NCBI GenBank assembly: GCA_008923315.1
Contig: WBSF01000002.1
Coordinates: forward strand, 1-64,000
Reading direction: 5' to 3'
Source of the DNA: Betaproteobacteria bacterium SCN1
GTDB taxonomy: Bacteria; Pseudomonadota; Gammaproteobacteria; Burkholderiales; Thiobacillaceae
Length of the DNA stretch: 64,000 bases
Part shown: positions 38,283 through 46,611 of the stretch, one piece after another
Numbering within the stretch: position 1 is the stretch's first letter
How the letters are laid out: every line of letters starts with the position of its first letter
Made by a program: the position numbers and the translations under genes
Notes under the pieces: generated by a model
What the model was told of the DNA's origin: nothing
The model's database searches: none
The model's input: the letters and a program-made list of their open reading frames with translations, nothing else

Positions 38283-40955
38283 TCAGTCCGGCTTCATTCC
38301 CATCGTCGCCTGCCACAGCGCGCGCACCGCGTCGCGTATCGCAGCCAGGTCCTGCGGCGGCACCCGGGCATGTTCGGCCCCGGCCAGTTTCACCGCGTGC
38401 TGGCGGCGGCGCAGTTCGCGGTAGGCGTCGGCCGCCGCCTGCGCGACGCCGGCCGGGATCAGTCCGGCTGCGCCGGCACGGCCCAGCAGTGCGATGTTGC
38501 CGACGTTGTCGGCCAGCGCGGAATACCGGGCGCAGTCGCGCAGGATCAGGTATTGCACGCAGAACTCGACGTCGACGATGCCGCCGCTGTCGTGCTTCAG
38601 GTCGAACAGGCCGGTGGGATTGGGATGGCCGTCGCGCATCTTCTGGCGCATGGCGAGCACTTCGTCGCGCAGCCGGGCGAGATCGCGCGGCGCGCACAGG
38701 ATGTCGCGGCGGATGGCCTCGAAACGCTGGCCGATGTCCGTGTCGCCGCAGACGAAGCGCGCACGGGTGATCGCCTGATGTTCCCAGGTCCAGGCGTGGT
38801 TGAGCTGATAATTGCGGAAAGCCTCGGTGGCGCTGACCAGCAGGCCCGAAGCGCCGTCGGGCCGCAGGCGCAGATCGGTTTCGTACAGTACGCCTGCGGA
38901 AGTGGTCGTCCCCAGCCAGGTGTTGATGCGTTGCGCGAGCCGGGCGTAGATTTCCTGTGCACGCTCGTCGTCGTCCTCGTAGAGGAACACCAGGTCGAGG
39001 TCTGAGGCGTAGCCGAGTTCCTTGCCACCGAGTTTGCCGTAGCCGATCACGGCGAAGCGGGGCGTGTCGCGGTGCCGGGTCCTGAGGTTCGCCCAGCAGC
39101 GGGCGAGCGTTTCGGCGAGCAGCGTGTCCGCCAGATACGAGAGATGGTCCGACAGTGCTTCCAGCGTAAGCCGGCCTGCCACGTCCTGCGCCAGCAGATG
39201 CAGCGTCTGCACCTGCTTGAAACGGCGCATGCGGTCCATCTGCGCTTCGGTGTCGCCGTCGTGGCTGTCGAGCTCGGTTTGAAGGTGCGCGGCGAGCTGT
39301 GCCCAGTCGGGGGCATGCATCAAATGCTGCGGCGCGATCAGTTCGTCCAGCAGTTGCGGCTGGCGCGTGATCATCTGCGCGGCCCAGGGGCTTGCGGCCA
39401 GCAGTTTTGCCAGTTGGCGCAGCGCGGCCGGATATTCGCCGAGCAAGGCCAGGTAGGTGGCGCGGCGGGCGATCGCCTGAATCAGTGCGAACAGCCGTTC
39501 CAGCGTGACTTCCGGCGCGGGCAGCGCGCCGACGATTTCGAGCGCGGGCGGCAGCAGCGCATTGAGGCGCAACTGGGTCGATTCGGGCAGCCGGGCCGCC
39601 TGCTGCCGCAGTGTGTCGAGCGCGGTCTGCACCCGCGCGGGATCGGCATAGCCGGCGTTTTCCAGCAGTGCCCGGGCGGACTCGGGGCCGGCCGTGCCGC
39701 AACAGACGGCAGCGAGCGGATGGGTCATCTGGTCGGTCTGCGGGGCGGCGAACACCTGTTCGAAATGCCGCGTGACCTTGGTGCGATGACGGTTCAGTAC
39801 TGCCGACAGCGCTTCGAAATCGGCGAAACCCATGGCCTCGGCGAGCATGGCGCGCGACTCGGCATCGTCCGGCAGCAACTGCGTCTGTGCGTCGTCCAGA
39901 TACTGGAGGCGGTGTTCCAGGCGACGCAGAAAATCGTAGGCTTCGGCGAGTTCGTGCCTGGCGTCGTCGGTGATCAGCCCGGCGCGCGCCAGTTCGGCGA
40001 GCACGGCGAGGGTCGGGCGCTGCTGCAGCGCGGGAATCTGGCCGCCGCGAATCAGCTGGAATACCTGGGCGGTGAACTCGATCTCGCGGATGCCGCCGGG
40101 GCCCAGCTTCACGTTGTGCGTCCGGTCGCGCCGTGCCACTTCGCGGCGGATCTGCACGTGCAGGTCGCGGATGGCGGCAAAAGCCTCGAAATCGAGGTAT
40201 TTTCGGAACACGAAAGGCCGCACGATTCCGGCCAGCGCCGCGTCCTGGCCGCCGGTGAGCGGGCGCGCCTTGATCCAGGCGTAGCGTTCCCACGGCCGGC
40301 CATGCGCGACGAGGTAATCTTCCAGCATGGCGAAGCCCATCGCCTGCGGGCCCGAGTCGCCCCAGGGGCGCAGGCGCAGGTCGACGCGGAATACGTAGCC
40401 GTCGGCGGTGTTTTCCGACAACGCGCCGGCGAGCCGGCGGCCGAGCTTGACGAAAAATTCGTGGTTGGAGATCGATTTGGCGCCGTCGGTCTCGCCTTCC
40501 TCTGCGTAGAGATAGATGAGATCGATATCGGACGAGACATTGAGCTCGCCGCCGCCGAGCTTGCCCATGCCGACAACGACCAGTTGCTGGACCAGCCCGG
40601 CCTCGTCGCGCGGTTCGCCGTAACGGGCTGCGAGTTGCCCGTGATGGAAATCGAGCGCGGCGGCGATGCAGACTTCGGCGAGATCGGTGTAGGCCGTCGT
40701 CACTTCATTGAGATCGGCGCTGCCGGCGAGGTCGCGTGCGGTGACGGTGAGCCACACCCGCTGACGCAACTGGCGCAGACGGCAGTTCAGCGTGTCCTCG
40801 TCGGCACAGGGCGGCTCGGCGAGAAAGGTGCGCATGGCGCCACGGTCGAATGGGCGGTCGAGCGCGAGGGTGCCCGCCAGGCCGGGCGCGGCCTGGATCA
40901 GGCGCCGGCCGAAGCGCGAGCAGCGGGCGATGCGGTCGAGTGCGGGATTGGACAT
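38283..40955 (-). CDS. glnE: Bifunctional glutamine synthetase adenylyltransferase/removase
   Basis: GlnE attaches AMP to and removes it from glutamine synthetase in response to PII, controlling nitrogen assimilation. From ATG 40955 it has 890 residues. The N-terminal nucleotidyltransferase (deadenylylation) has [20 protein letters not shown] at 131-150 with paired Asp; the C-terminal one (adenylylation) has [20 protein letters not shown] by key residues Gly-Lys-Leu-Gly-Gly and Asp-x-Asp. A helical regulatory linker lies between. It is divergent from acs across 53 bases. Confidence 0.95.
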   Translation of the reverse strand: MSNPALDRIARCSRFGRRLIQAAPGLAGTLALDRPFDRGAMRTFLAEPPCADEDTLNCRLRQLRQRVWLTVTARDLAGSADLNEVTTAYTDLAEVCIAAALDFHHGQLAARYGEPRDEAGLVQQLVVVGMGKLGGGELNVSSDIDLIYLYAEEGETDGAKSISNHEFFVKLGRRLAGALSENTADGYVFRVDLRLRPWGDSGPQAMGFAMLEDYLVAHGRPWERYAWIKARPLTGGQDAALAGIVRPFVFRKYLDFEAFAAIRDLHVQIRREVARRDRTHNVKLGPGGIREIEFTAQVFQLIRGGQIPALQQRPTLAVLAELARAGLITDDARHELAEAYDFLRRLEHRLQYLDDAQTQLLPDDAESRAMLAEAMGFADFEALSAVLNRHRTKVTRHFEQVFAAPQTDQMTHPLAAVCCGTAGPESARALLENAGYADPARVQTALDTLRQQAARLPESTQLRLNALLPPALEIVGALPAPEVTLERLFALIQAIARRATYLALLGEYPAALRQLAKLLAASPWAAQMITRQPQLLDELIAPQHLMHAPDWAQLAAHLQTELDSHDGDTEAQMDRMRRFKQVQTLHLLAQDVAGRLTLEALSDHLSYLADTLLAETLARCWANLRTRHRDTPRFAVIGYGKLGGKELGYASDLDLVFLYEDDDERAQEIYARLAQRINTWLGTTTSAGVLYETDLRLRPDGASGLLVSATEAFRNYQLNHAWTWEHQAITRARFVCGDTDIGQRFEAIRRDILCAPRDLARLRDEVLAMRQKMRDGHPNPTGLFDLKHDSGGIVDVEFCVQYLILRDCARYSALADNVGNIALLGRAGAAGLIPAGVAQAAADAYRELRRRQHAVKLAGAEHARVPPQDLAAIRDAVRALWQATMGMKPD

Positions 40956-41008
40956 GGGCTGGATTAGAATTGGCGGCCTATTCCAACACATTATCAGTGG
41001 AGCTTGCC

Positions 41009-42973
41009 ATGGCCGCCATCGAGTCGATCCTGACCGAAAACCGCGTATTCCCGCCCAGCGACACGTTCGTCGGGCAGTCAAACGTGTCCGGCATGGATGC
41101 CTACAGCGCCTTGTGCCGACAGGCCGAGACCGATTACGCCGGATATTGGGCAGGACTGGCGAAACAGCATATCGACTGGAAAGCGCCGTTCACCCGTGTG
41201 CTGGACGAGTCGAACGCGCCGTTCTACAAGTGGTTCGAGGACGGTACGCTCAATGTGTCGTACAACTGCCTCGACCGCCATCTCGCGACGCGCGGCGACA
41301 GGACCGCACTGATCTTCGAGGCCGACGACGGCAGCGTGACGAAAGTCACTTACAGGCAGCTGCATGCGCGCGTCTGCCAATTCGCCAACGGCCTGAAATC
41401 GCTCGGCGTGGCGCCGGGCGACCGTGTCATCGTCTACATGCCCATGGGCGTGGAGGCGGTGGTGGCGATGCAGGCCTGCGCCCGCATCGGCGCGATCCAC
41501 TCGGTGGTGTTCGGCGGTTTTTCGGCCAAGAGCCTGTTCGAACGCATCGAGGATGCGCGCGCCAAGGTCATCGTTACCGCCGACGAGAGCCTGCGCGGAG
41601 GCAAGGCCGTGCCGCTGAAGAAGGCGGTGGACGACGCGCTGGCGATGGGCGACACCGCCTGCGTCGAGCGCGTGGTGGTGTTCCGCCGTTCCGGCGGCGC
41701 GGTGAACTGGACGCCGCGCGACCTGTGGTGGCACGAGCTCACCCAGACCATGGCCGAAACCTGCGAACCGACCTGGGTCAGCGCCGAGCATCCGCTCTTC
41801 ATCCTCTATACCTCCGGTTCCACCGGCAAGCCCAAGGGCGTGCAGCACTCCACCGGCGGTTATCTGCTGGGCGCGATCCTGTCGATGCGCTGGGTGTTCG
41901 ATGCCAAACCCGACACCGACGTGTTCTGGTGCACCGCCGACGTGGGCTGGATCACCGGCCATACCTATGTGGCCTATGGCCCGCTCGCGCTGGGCATGAC
42001 CGAAGTCATTTTCGAAGGCATTCCCACCTATCCGAACCCTGGCCGCTTCTGGGAAATGATCGCGCGCCACAAGGTCACCACCTTCTACACTGCGCCGACC
42101 GCGATCCGCAGCCTGATCAAGCTGGGCGCCGACCTGCCGAAGCAGCACGATCTCTCGTCGCTGCGCTTGCTGGGCACCGTCGGCGAGCCGATCAACCCCG
42201 AAGCCTGGATGTGGTACTACGAAACGGTGGGCAACCGCCGCTGCCCCATCGTCGATACCTGGTGGCAGACGGAAACCGGATCCCACATGATCGCGCCGCT
42301 GCCGGGCGCGGTGGCGACCAAACCCGGCTCGTGCACGCTGCCGCTGCCCGGCATCCAGGTCGGCGTGGTCGACGAGGCCGGCCATGACGTCGCGAAGGGC
42401 CAGGGCGGTTTTCTCGTCATCAAGCGGCCTTTTCCCAGCCAGCTGCGCACGCTGTGGGGCGATCCCGACCGTTTCGTGAAAACCTATTTCCCGCCCGAAC
42501 TGGGCGGCAAAATGTACCTCGCAGGCGATTCCACCCACCAGGATGCCGACGGCTACTTCTGGATCATGGGTCGCATCGACGACGTGCTGAACGTGTCCGG
42601 CCACCGGCTCGGCACCATGGAAATCGAATCCGCGCTGGTCGCCAATCCGCTGGTGGCGGAGGCCGCTGTCGTCGGCAAGCCGCACGACATCAAGGGCGAG
42701 GCGGTGGTGGCCTTCGTGGTGCTGAAGGGCGCGCGCGAAACCGGCGATGCGGCAAAGAAGATCGTCGCCGACCTGCGCGAATGGGTGGGCAAGGAAATCG
42801 GCCCGATCGCCAAGCCGGACGAAATCCGCTTCGGCGACAATCTGCCCAAGACACGTTCCGGCAAGATCATGCGCCGCCTGCTGCGCGCCATCGCCAAGGG
42901 CGAGGCAATCACCCAGGACGTATCCACACTGGAAAACCCGGCGATTCTCGACCAGTTGAAAGAGGCGGTCTGA
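41009..42973 (+). CDS. acs: Acetyl-CoA synthetase
   Basis: Acs makes acetyl-CoA from acetate, ATP and CoA. The 654-residue protein is full length. Motifs: [16 protein letters not shown] (P-loop), [43 protein letters not shown] and the C-terminal [11 protein letters not shown] whose Lys is the acetylation site in the family. I chose ATG 41009, which begins MAAIESIL; upstream in-frame sequence is glnE shadow. It is divergent from glnE. Confidence 0.96.
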   Translation: MAAIESILTENRVFPPSDTFVGQSNVSGMDAYSALCRQAETDYAGYWAGLAKQHIDWKAPFTRVLDESNAPFYKWFEDGTLNVSYNCLDRHLATRGDRTALIFEADDGSVTKVTYRQLHARVCQFANGLKSLGVAPGDRVIVYMPMGVEAVVAMQACARIGAIHSVVFGGFSAKSLFERIEDARAKVIVTADESLRGGKAVPLKKAVDDALAMGDTACVERVVVFRRSGGAVNWTPRDLWWHELTQTMAETCEPTWVSAEHPLFILYTSGSTGKPKGVQHSTGGYLLGAILSMRWVFDAKPDTDVFWCTADVGWITGHTYVAYGPLALGMTEVIFEGIPTYPNPGRFWEMIARHKVTTFYTAPTAIRSLIKLGADLPKQHDLSSLRLLGTVGEPINPEAWMWYYETVGNRRCPIVDTWWQTETGSHMIAPLPGAVATKPGSCTLPLPGIQVGVVDEAGHDVAKGQGGFLVIKRPFPSQLRTLWGDPDRFVKTYFPPELGGKMYLAGDSTHQDADGYFWIMGRIDDVLNVSGHRLGTMEIESALVANPLVAEAAVVGKPHDIKGEAVVAFVVLKGARETGDAAKKIVADLREWVGKEIGPIAKPDEIRFGDNLPKTRSGKIMRRLLRAIAKGEAITQDVSTLENPAILDQLKEAV

Positions 42974-43004
42974 CCGGCATGGCTTGAAATTCGCGCAGCA
43001 GACC

Positions 43005-43026
43005 TTATCCTTATAAATAAGGATAA
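43005..43026. promoter_or_regulatory. 22-bp perfect inverted repeat upstream of the eRF1-like gene
   Basis: TTATCCTTAT (43005-43014), a 2-base centre AA, then ATAAGGATAA (43017-43026), a perfect dyad in otherwise GC-rich DNA. It lies 32 bases after the acs stop and 30 bases before the ATG of the next gene. It may be an operator in that gene's promoter or a hairpin at the end of the acs message; no T-run follows, so I favour an operator. Confidence 0.5.
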
Positions 43027-43056
43027 ATTTGTCCTGTTTTCGAAAGGAAGTCGCTC

Positions 43057-43446
43057 ATGTCGCATTACCATGCCGTCGTCTGGCTCGATCACAATGAAGC
43101 CCGTGTCATGCATATCAGCCCGGACGATGTCGAGAAATCCGTGGTGCATCCCGCCCATCCGCACCGCCACCTTCAACGCAAGCGCGGTTCGGTGAGCGGT
43201 AGCCGTGCCCCCGAAGATCCGCATTATTACCATGAGGTCGTGGAAGCGCTGGCCGGCGCGTCCGAAGTGCTCGTCGTCGGTCCGGGGCAGGCCAAACTCG
43301 AGCTGATCAAGCACATTCATGCGCACGATCGCGATTTTTCCGACAAGATCGTCGGCGTAGAGACTGTCGATCACCCGGCGGACGGGCAACTGGTCGCCTA
43401 CGCGCGCAAGTACTTTGCCGCCAAGGACCGCATGCTGCCGCAGTGA
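43057..43446 (+). CDS. eRF1-domain-like translational machinery protein
   Basis: A 129-residue protein resembling bacterial proteins annotated as translational machinery proteins, related to the third domain of archaeal/eukaryotic release factor 1. It begins with a short strand AVVWLDHNEARVMHI, has a basic His/Arg-rich middle (HPHRHLQRKRGS), then EVVEALAGASEVLVVGPGQAKLELIKHIHAHD (Gly-Pro-Gly-x-Ala-Lys, as in that fold) and ends with VETVDHPADGQLVAYARKYF. A role in translation is not proven. AAAGGAAG precedes the ATG by about 8 bases. Confidence 0.8.
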   Translation: MSHYHAVVWLDHNEARVMHISPDDVEKSVVHPAHPHRHLQRKRGSVSGSRAPEDPHYYHEVVEALAGASEVLVVGPGQAKLELIKHIHAHDRDFSDKIVGVETVDHPADGQLVAYARKYFAAKDRMLPQ

Positions 43447-43515
43447 CCGGCCGGCCCCGGCGCCGGCAGCGGGGGCTCAAGTTCGGGCGGGTTTTGGCCG
43501 TAACAGGGTTTACCT

Positions 43516-43592
43516 GTAAAAGGCAAACCCGCCGCGAGGCTGGGACGCAAAGCTTCCGGTCCTGGCGTCCAGGATAGCGGGGCCGCCATCGA
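43516..43592 (+). ncRNA. Cyclic di-GMP-I riboswitch (GEMM-I)
   Basis: The conserved GEMM-I core is present: GGCAAACC (43522-43529), a GNRA-capped stem CCGCC-GCGA-GGCTGG, the invariant GGGACGCAAAGC (43542-43553), the TCCGG tetraloop-receptor side, a stem TCCTGG-CGT-CCAGGA and TAGCGGGGCC (43575-43583). This matches V. cholerae Vc2 block by block. A downstream platform can hide the ribosome site: CCTC(C)GG at 43620-43626 can pair with CCGAGG at 43640-43645, overlapping GAGGAG of the 43654 ORF. Class is seen in sequence; ligand response is family knowledge; platform is inference. Confidence 0.87.
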
Positions 43593-43653
43593 ACCGCAGT
43601 GGCTGTGCGTGCCATGCCCCCTCCGGAACGTCCGTGTACCCGAGGAGCCGATC

Positions 43654-43830
43654 ATGTCACGTCAATGTCCGTTTCCCGTCCAGTTTTCCGATAACCGCCG
43701 TTGCTACCGTTCCGGTAACGCACCGGGATTCACGCTGGCGCTGTTGCTGGTGGCATTGCTGGCGGGCTATGCCGGCCATGGTCATGCCGCGCCGGCAGCA
43801 CCGGCGGCCGTGACCAGCGTGGCCGGTTAG
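43654..43830 (+). CDS. Small hydrophobic ORF under the c-di-GMP riboswitch
   Basis: A 58-residue ORF directly downstream of the GEMM-I aptamer, with GAGGAG 7 bases before ATG 43654. About 29 polar residues are followed by GFTLALLLVALLAGYAG and an Ala/Pro-rich tail. GFTL resembles the prepilin cleavage motif, but the usual Glu at mature position five is Leu; the same segment could be a signal peptide cleaved after GHA. No family is recognised. It may be a small secreted or pilin-like peptide, or a decayed gene end. The next gene is convergent and only 7 bases away. Confidence 0.5.
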   Translation: MSRQCPFPVQFSDNRRCYRSGNAPGFTLALLLVALLAGYAGHGHAAPAAPAAVTSVAG

Positions 43831-43837
43831 GGCGCGC

Positions 43838-44446
43838 TCAGCTTTTGCGGAGCCGGTCGGTCGTCCGCACCAGTTCCATCACCAGCGCGTGCAGGCGTGC
43901 CGGCGATTTCAGCATGCCGTTTTCCGGGTCGAAGGCCGAATCGGCCCGCGGCAGCGAGAACTGCCCCGGCAACACCAGCACTCCCAGCGCATTCAGCACC
44001 TGGCGCAGGTGCGGCATCATGCGCATGCCGCCGAACTGGCCTGGGGAGGCGGCGAGTATCGCGGCGACCTTGTTCTGATAGGGGACGAGCCCCGATTCGC
44101 CCTGCCATTCGCGCGATATCCAGTCGATCGTGTTCTTCAGCAGCGGCGGGATCGAGCTGTTGTATTCCGGGCTGGCGATGAGCAGGGCATCGTGATCCTT
44201 GAACAGGGCTTTCAGGCGCTGCGCATTGGCGGGCAGGCCGTCGCGCGCCTCGAGATCGCCGTCGTAAAGCGGCAGGGGGTAGTCGGCGAGGTCGAGCAGG
44301 GTGACATCGCCGCCGGCCGCGCGCGCGGCGTCGGCGGCGACGGCGATGAGTTTGCGGTTCCACGAGTCGCGGCGGATGCTGCCCGAGAAGGCGAGAATTT
44401 TAGGCATGTTCGGCATGTCTGGCTCCAGTTCAAATCTTTCGTTCAT
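43838..44446 (-). CDS. NADPH-dependent FMN reductase family protein
   Basis: A 202-residue flavodoxin-fold oxidoreductase. FMN phosphate loop: FSGSIRRDSWNRKL near residues 20-33; SPEYNSSIPPLLKNTIDW is the second FMN-binding segment; ASPGQFGGMRMMPHLR follows. Family members reduce FMN, quinones, chromate or azo dyes with NADPH. ATG 44446 overlaps the stop of the pirin gene (ATGA), so the two are coupled; inner ATGs at 44416 and 44407 are possible. Confidence 0.9.
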   Translation of the reverse strand: MNERFELEPDMPNMPKILAFSGSIRRDSWNRKLIAVAADAARAAGGDVTLLDLADYPLPLYDGDLEARDGLPANAQRLKALFKDHDALLIASPEYNSSIPPLLKNTIDWISREWQGESGLVPYQNKVAAILAASPGQFGGMRMMPHLRQVLNALGVLVLPGQFSLPRADSAFDPENGMLKSPARLHALVMELVRTTDRLRKS

Positions 44447-45144
44447 GCGGCGAGATCGAAGCTGATCACCTCGCTGGCGTCCAGCGCTTCGATTTCGACG
44501 GCGGTTTCGCCCACGGCGGCGACTGCGTCGCCGGCCTCCAGCGGATAGCCACGCACCTTGACCCGTCCGGTTGCGACGTGCACCCAGGCCCGGCGGCCGG
44601 GCGCCAGCGCGAGCGTGACGCGGTCGCCGGCGGCGAGCCGGCCGGCGCGGATGGCGGCATCCTGATGGATTGTCACCGAACCTTCGCGGCCGTCGCTGGA
44701 AGCGATCAGCCGCAACTGTCCCGCCAGGCTGTCGGGTGTGAAGCCCACCTGTTCGTAGCCGGGTTCGAGGCCATAGGCATCGGGCTCGATCCAGATCTGC
44801 AACAGGTGCACGGGTTCGGTACCGGAGGCATTGTATTCGCTGTGCGAGATGCCGTGGCCGGCCCGCATGCGCTGCGCCTCGCCGGGCAGGATGACGCCGC
44901 CATTGCCGAGCGAATCCTTGTGCTCCAGCGCGCCGGCGAGCACCCAGGTGACGATCTCCATGTCGCTGTGGCTGTGCATGGGAAAGCCCGCGCCGGGGGC
45001 GACCCGGTCGTCGTTGATCACCCGCAGCGGCCCGAACCCCATCCAGCGCGGATCGCGGTAACCGGCGAACGAAAAGGTGTGGTAGCTGTCCAGCCAGCCA
45101 TGGTTGGCGTGGCCGCGTTCATGGGATTTGCGTACGGTCAGCAT
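44443..45144 (-). CDS. Pirin family bicupin protein
   Basis: A 233-residue bicupin. Metal ligands of the N-terminal cupin are visible in FPMHSHSDMEIVTWVLAG (two His and Glu) and GHGISHSEYN (His). The layout matches E. coli YhhW, a quercetin-2,3-dioxygenase-like pirin; the true substrate is unknown. It heads the pirin-flavin reductase operon and is divergent from a LysR gene across 100 bases that contain repeated ATTCG motifs. Confidence 0.92.
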   Translation of the reverse strand: MLTVRKSHERGHANHGWLDSYHTFSFAGYRDPRWMGFGPLRVINDDRVAPGAGFPMHSHSDMEIVTWVLAGALEHKDSLGNGGVILPGEAQRMRAGHGISHSEYNASGTEPVHLLQIWIEPDAYGLEPGYEQVGFTPDSLAGQLRLIASSDGREGSVTIHQDAAIRAGRLAAGDRVTLALAPGRRAWVHVATGRVKVRGYPLEAGDAVAAVGETAVEIEALDASEVISFDLAA

Positions 45145-45213
45145 GCTTGTCTCCTGGTTTGTTCATGGGGTTGGCGCACTATAGGCGTGGCTTGCCGCAA
45201 TAAAAACCGTCAC

Positions 45214-45244
45214 AATTCGATCAATTCGTTCAAATTATTCGAAC
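45214..45244. promoter_or_regulatory. Putative LysR operator between pirin and lysR
   Basis: In the divergent gap, CAATTCG occurs twice 9 bases apart (45213-45219 region and 45222-45228), and GTTCAAA-TTA-TTCGAAC (45228-45244) is an inverted repeat with one mismatch ending right at the lysR ATG. LysR regulators usually bind such sites next to their own start and act on the divergent gene, so this is the likely control site for both. Confidence 0.55.
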
Positions 45245-46150
45245 ATGCCGCTGACGCTGGATGCGCTTGCGATTCTCGACGCGATCGACCGCCGCGGGTC
45301 GTTCGCGCGTGCGGCCGAGGAACTCGACCGTGCACCATCGTCCCTGACGTATGCCGTGCAGCAGATGGAGGCCGAACTCGACGTGCTGCTGTTCGACCGT
45401 TCGGGCCATCGTGCGCGTTTCACACCGGCCGGCCGCGTGCTGCTCGAAGAGGGCCGTGCGCTGCTTGGGGCCGCCCAAACCCTGGAAAACCGGACCCGGC
45501 AGGTGGCGAGCGGCTGGGAACCGCGCTTTGCGCTTGCGCTGGAGGCCCTGCTGCCTTGGGCGCCGCTCGTGCCCCTGCTCGACGCCTTCTACGCATTGGG
45601 GCAAACCACGGAGATACGCGTGCGGCAGGAAGTGCTGGCGGGCAGCTGGGATGCGCTCGTGTCCGGCTGCGCCGACCTCGTCGTCGCGGGGGGCGCCCCG
45701 CCGCCGGGCGCCGGGGTCCGTACCCGGCCGCTCGGCGTGCTGGAGTTCGTCTTCTGCGTGCCGCCCGGGCACGTTCTGAGTCGTGCTGGAAAGCCCCTGA
45801 CGCAGGCAGAGGTCGCCGCACACCGTGCCGTGGTGATTGCCGACACAGCGCGCAATCTGCCGCTGCGCAGTGCCGGCTGGCTGCAGCGGCAGCCACGGCT
45901 CACCGTGGACGACCTGCCCGCCAAGCTCGCCGCGCAGCAGGCGGGACTGGGCGTAGGCGCGTTGCCGCGCTGGCTGGCAGAGACCGAAATTGCCGCCGGC
46001 CGGCTGGTCGGGTGCGCCTGGGCGGGCGGCAATCCGCGCGAGACCTTTTACCTGGCCTGGCGCAGCGGCGAGTCGGGACGCGCGCTCGACTGGTTCGTGC
46101 GCGCGCTCTCGCAGCCCGGCGTATTCGCAGGCGTGTTCGATGCCGAATGA
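45245..46150 (+). CDS. LysR family transcriptional regulator
   Basis: A 301-residue LysR regulator: N-terminal wHTH (LDAIDRRGSFARAAEELDRAPSSLTYAVQQME by key positions Gly-Ser-Phe and Ser-x2-Thr) and a C-terminal periplasmic-binding-like effector domain. It is divergent from the pirin/flavin reductase operon and most likely controls it. The ATG abuts the inverted repeat at 45228-45244, suggesting autoregulation and little or no leader. Its end overlaps hslR by 11 bases. Confidence 0.92.
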   Translation: MPLTLDALAILDAIDRRGSFARAAEELDRAPSSLTYAVQQMEAELDVLLFDRSGHRARFTPAGRVLLEEGRALLGAAQTLENRTRQVASGWEPRFALALEALLPWAPLVPLLDAFYALGQTTEIRVRQEVLAGSWDALVSGCADLVVAGGAPPPGAGVRTRPLGVLEFVFCVPPGHVLSRAGKPLTQAEVAAHRAVVIADTARNLPLRSAGWLQRQPRLTVDDLPAKLAAQQAGLGVGALPRWLAETEIAAGRLVGCAWAGGNPRETFYLAWRSGESGRALDWFVRALSQPGVFAGVFDAE

Positions 46151-46532
46151 GCCGCTCGCCGCGATGCGGATCGACAAATGGCTGTGGGCCGCGCGCTTTT
46201 ACAAGACGCGCAGCCTTGCCATCCAGGCGATCGACAACGGGCGCGTGAAGGTGGGCGGCCAGCGGATCAAGCCGGCTCGCGACATCCGGCCGGGTGATCG
46301 CATCGAAATCCGGATCGGTGAGCACGACTGGATCCTTACCGTGCGTGCGCTGTCGACGCAGCGCGGCCCGGCACCGGTCGCGCAGGCGCTCTACGAAGAA
46401 GACGCGGACAGCCACGCGCGGCGCCAGCGGCAGGTGCAGGAACGCAAGCTGCACGCACAGCCCGCCGTCGCGATCAAGGGGCGGCCGACCAAGCGCGACC
46501 GCCGCCTGATCCACCGGTTCACCGGCGAATGA
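46140..46532 (+). CDS. hslR: Ribosome-associated heat shock protein Hsp15
   Basis: Hsp15 binds stalled 50S subunits carrying peptidyl-tRNA and helps recycle them. The 130-residue protein has an S4 RNA-binding domain: RIDKWLWAARFYKTRSLA, then GRVKVGGQRIKPARDIRPGD, and a basic C-terminal helix with RRPT-type positions ending KRDRRLIHRF. I chose ATG 46140, because its N-terminus aligns with E. coli Hsp15 (M-x-x-x-P-x6-R-x-DKW); ATG 46164 would truncate it. It overlaps lysR by 11 bases. Confidence 0.92.
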   Translation: MPNEPLAAMRIDKWLWAARFYKTRSLAIQAIDNGRVKVGGQRIKPARDIRPGDRIEIRIGEHDWILTVRALSTQRGPAPVAQALYEEDADSHARRQRQVQERKLHAQPAVAIKGRPTKRDRRLIHRFTGE

Positions 46533-46611
46533 ACGTGCGCGTTTTTTTCGTCGCGGCCCCCGCATGCCGGGGACGGACGCCTACAATCCGCTTTTCCGAA
46601 CCCGCCCCGCG

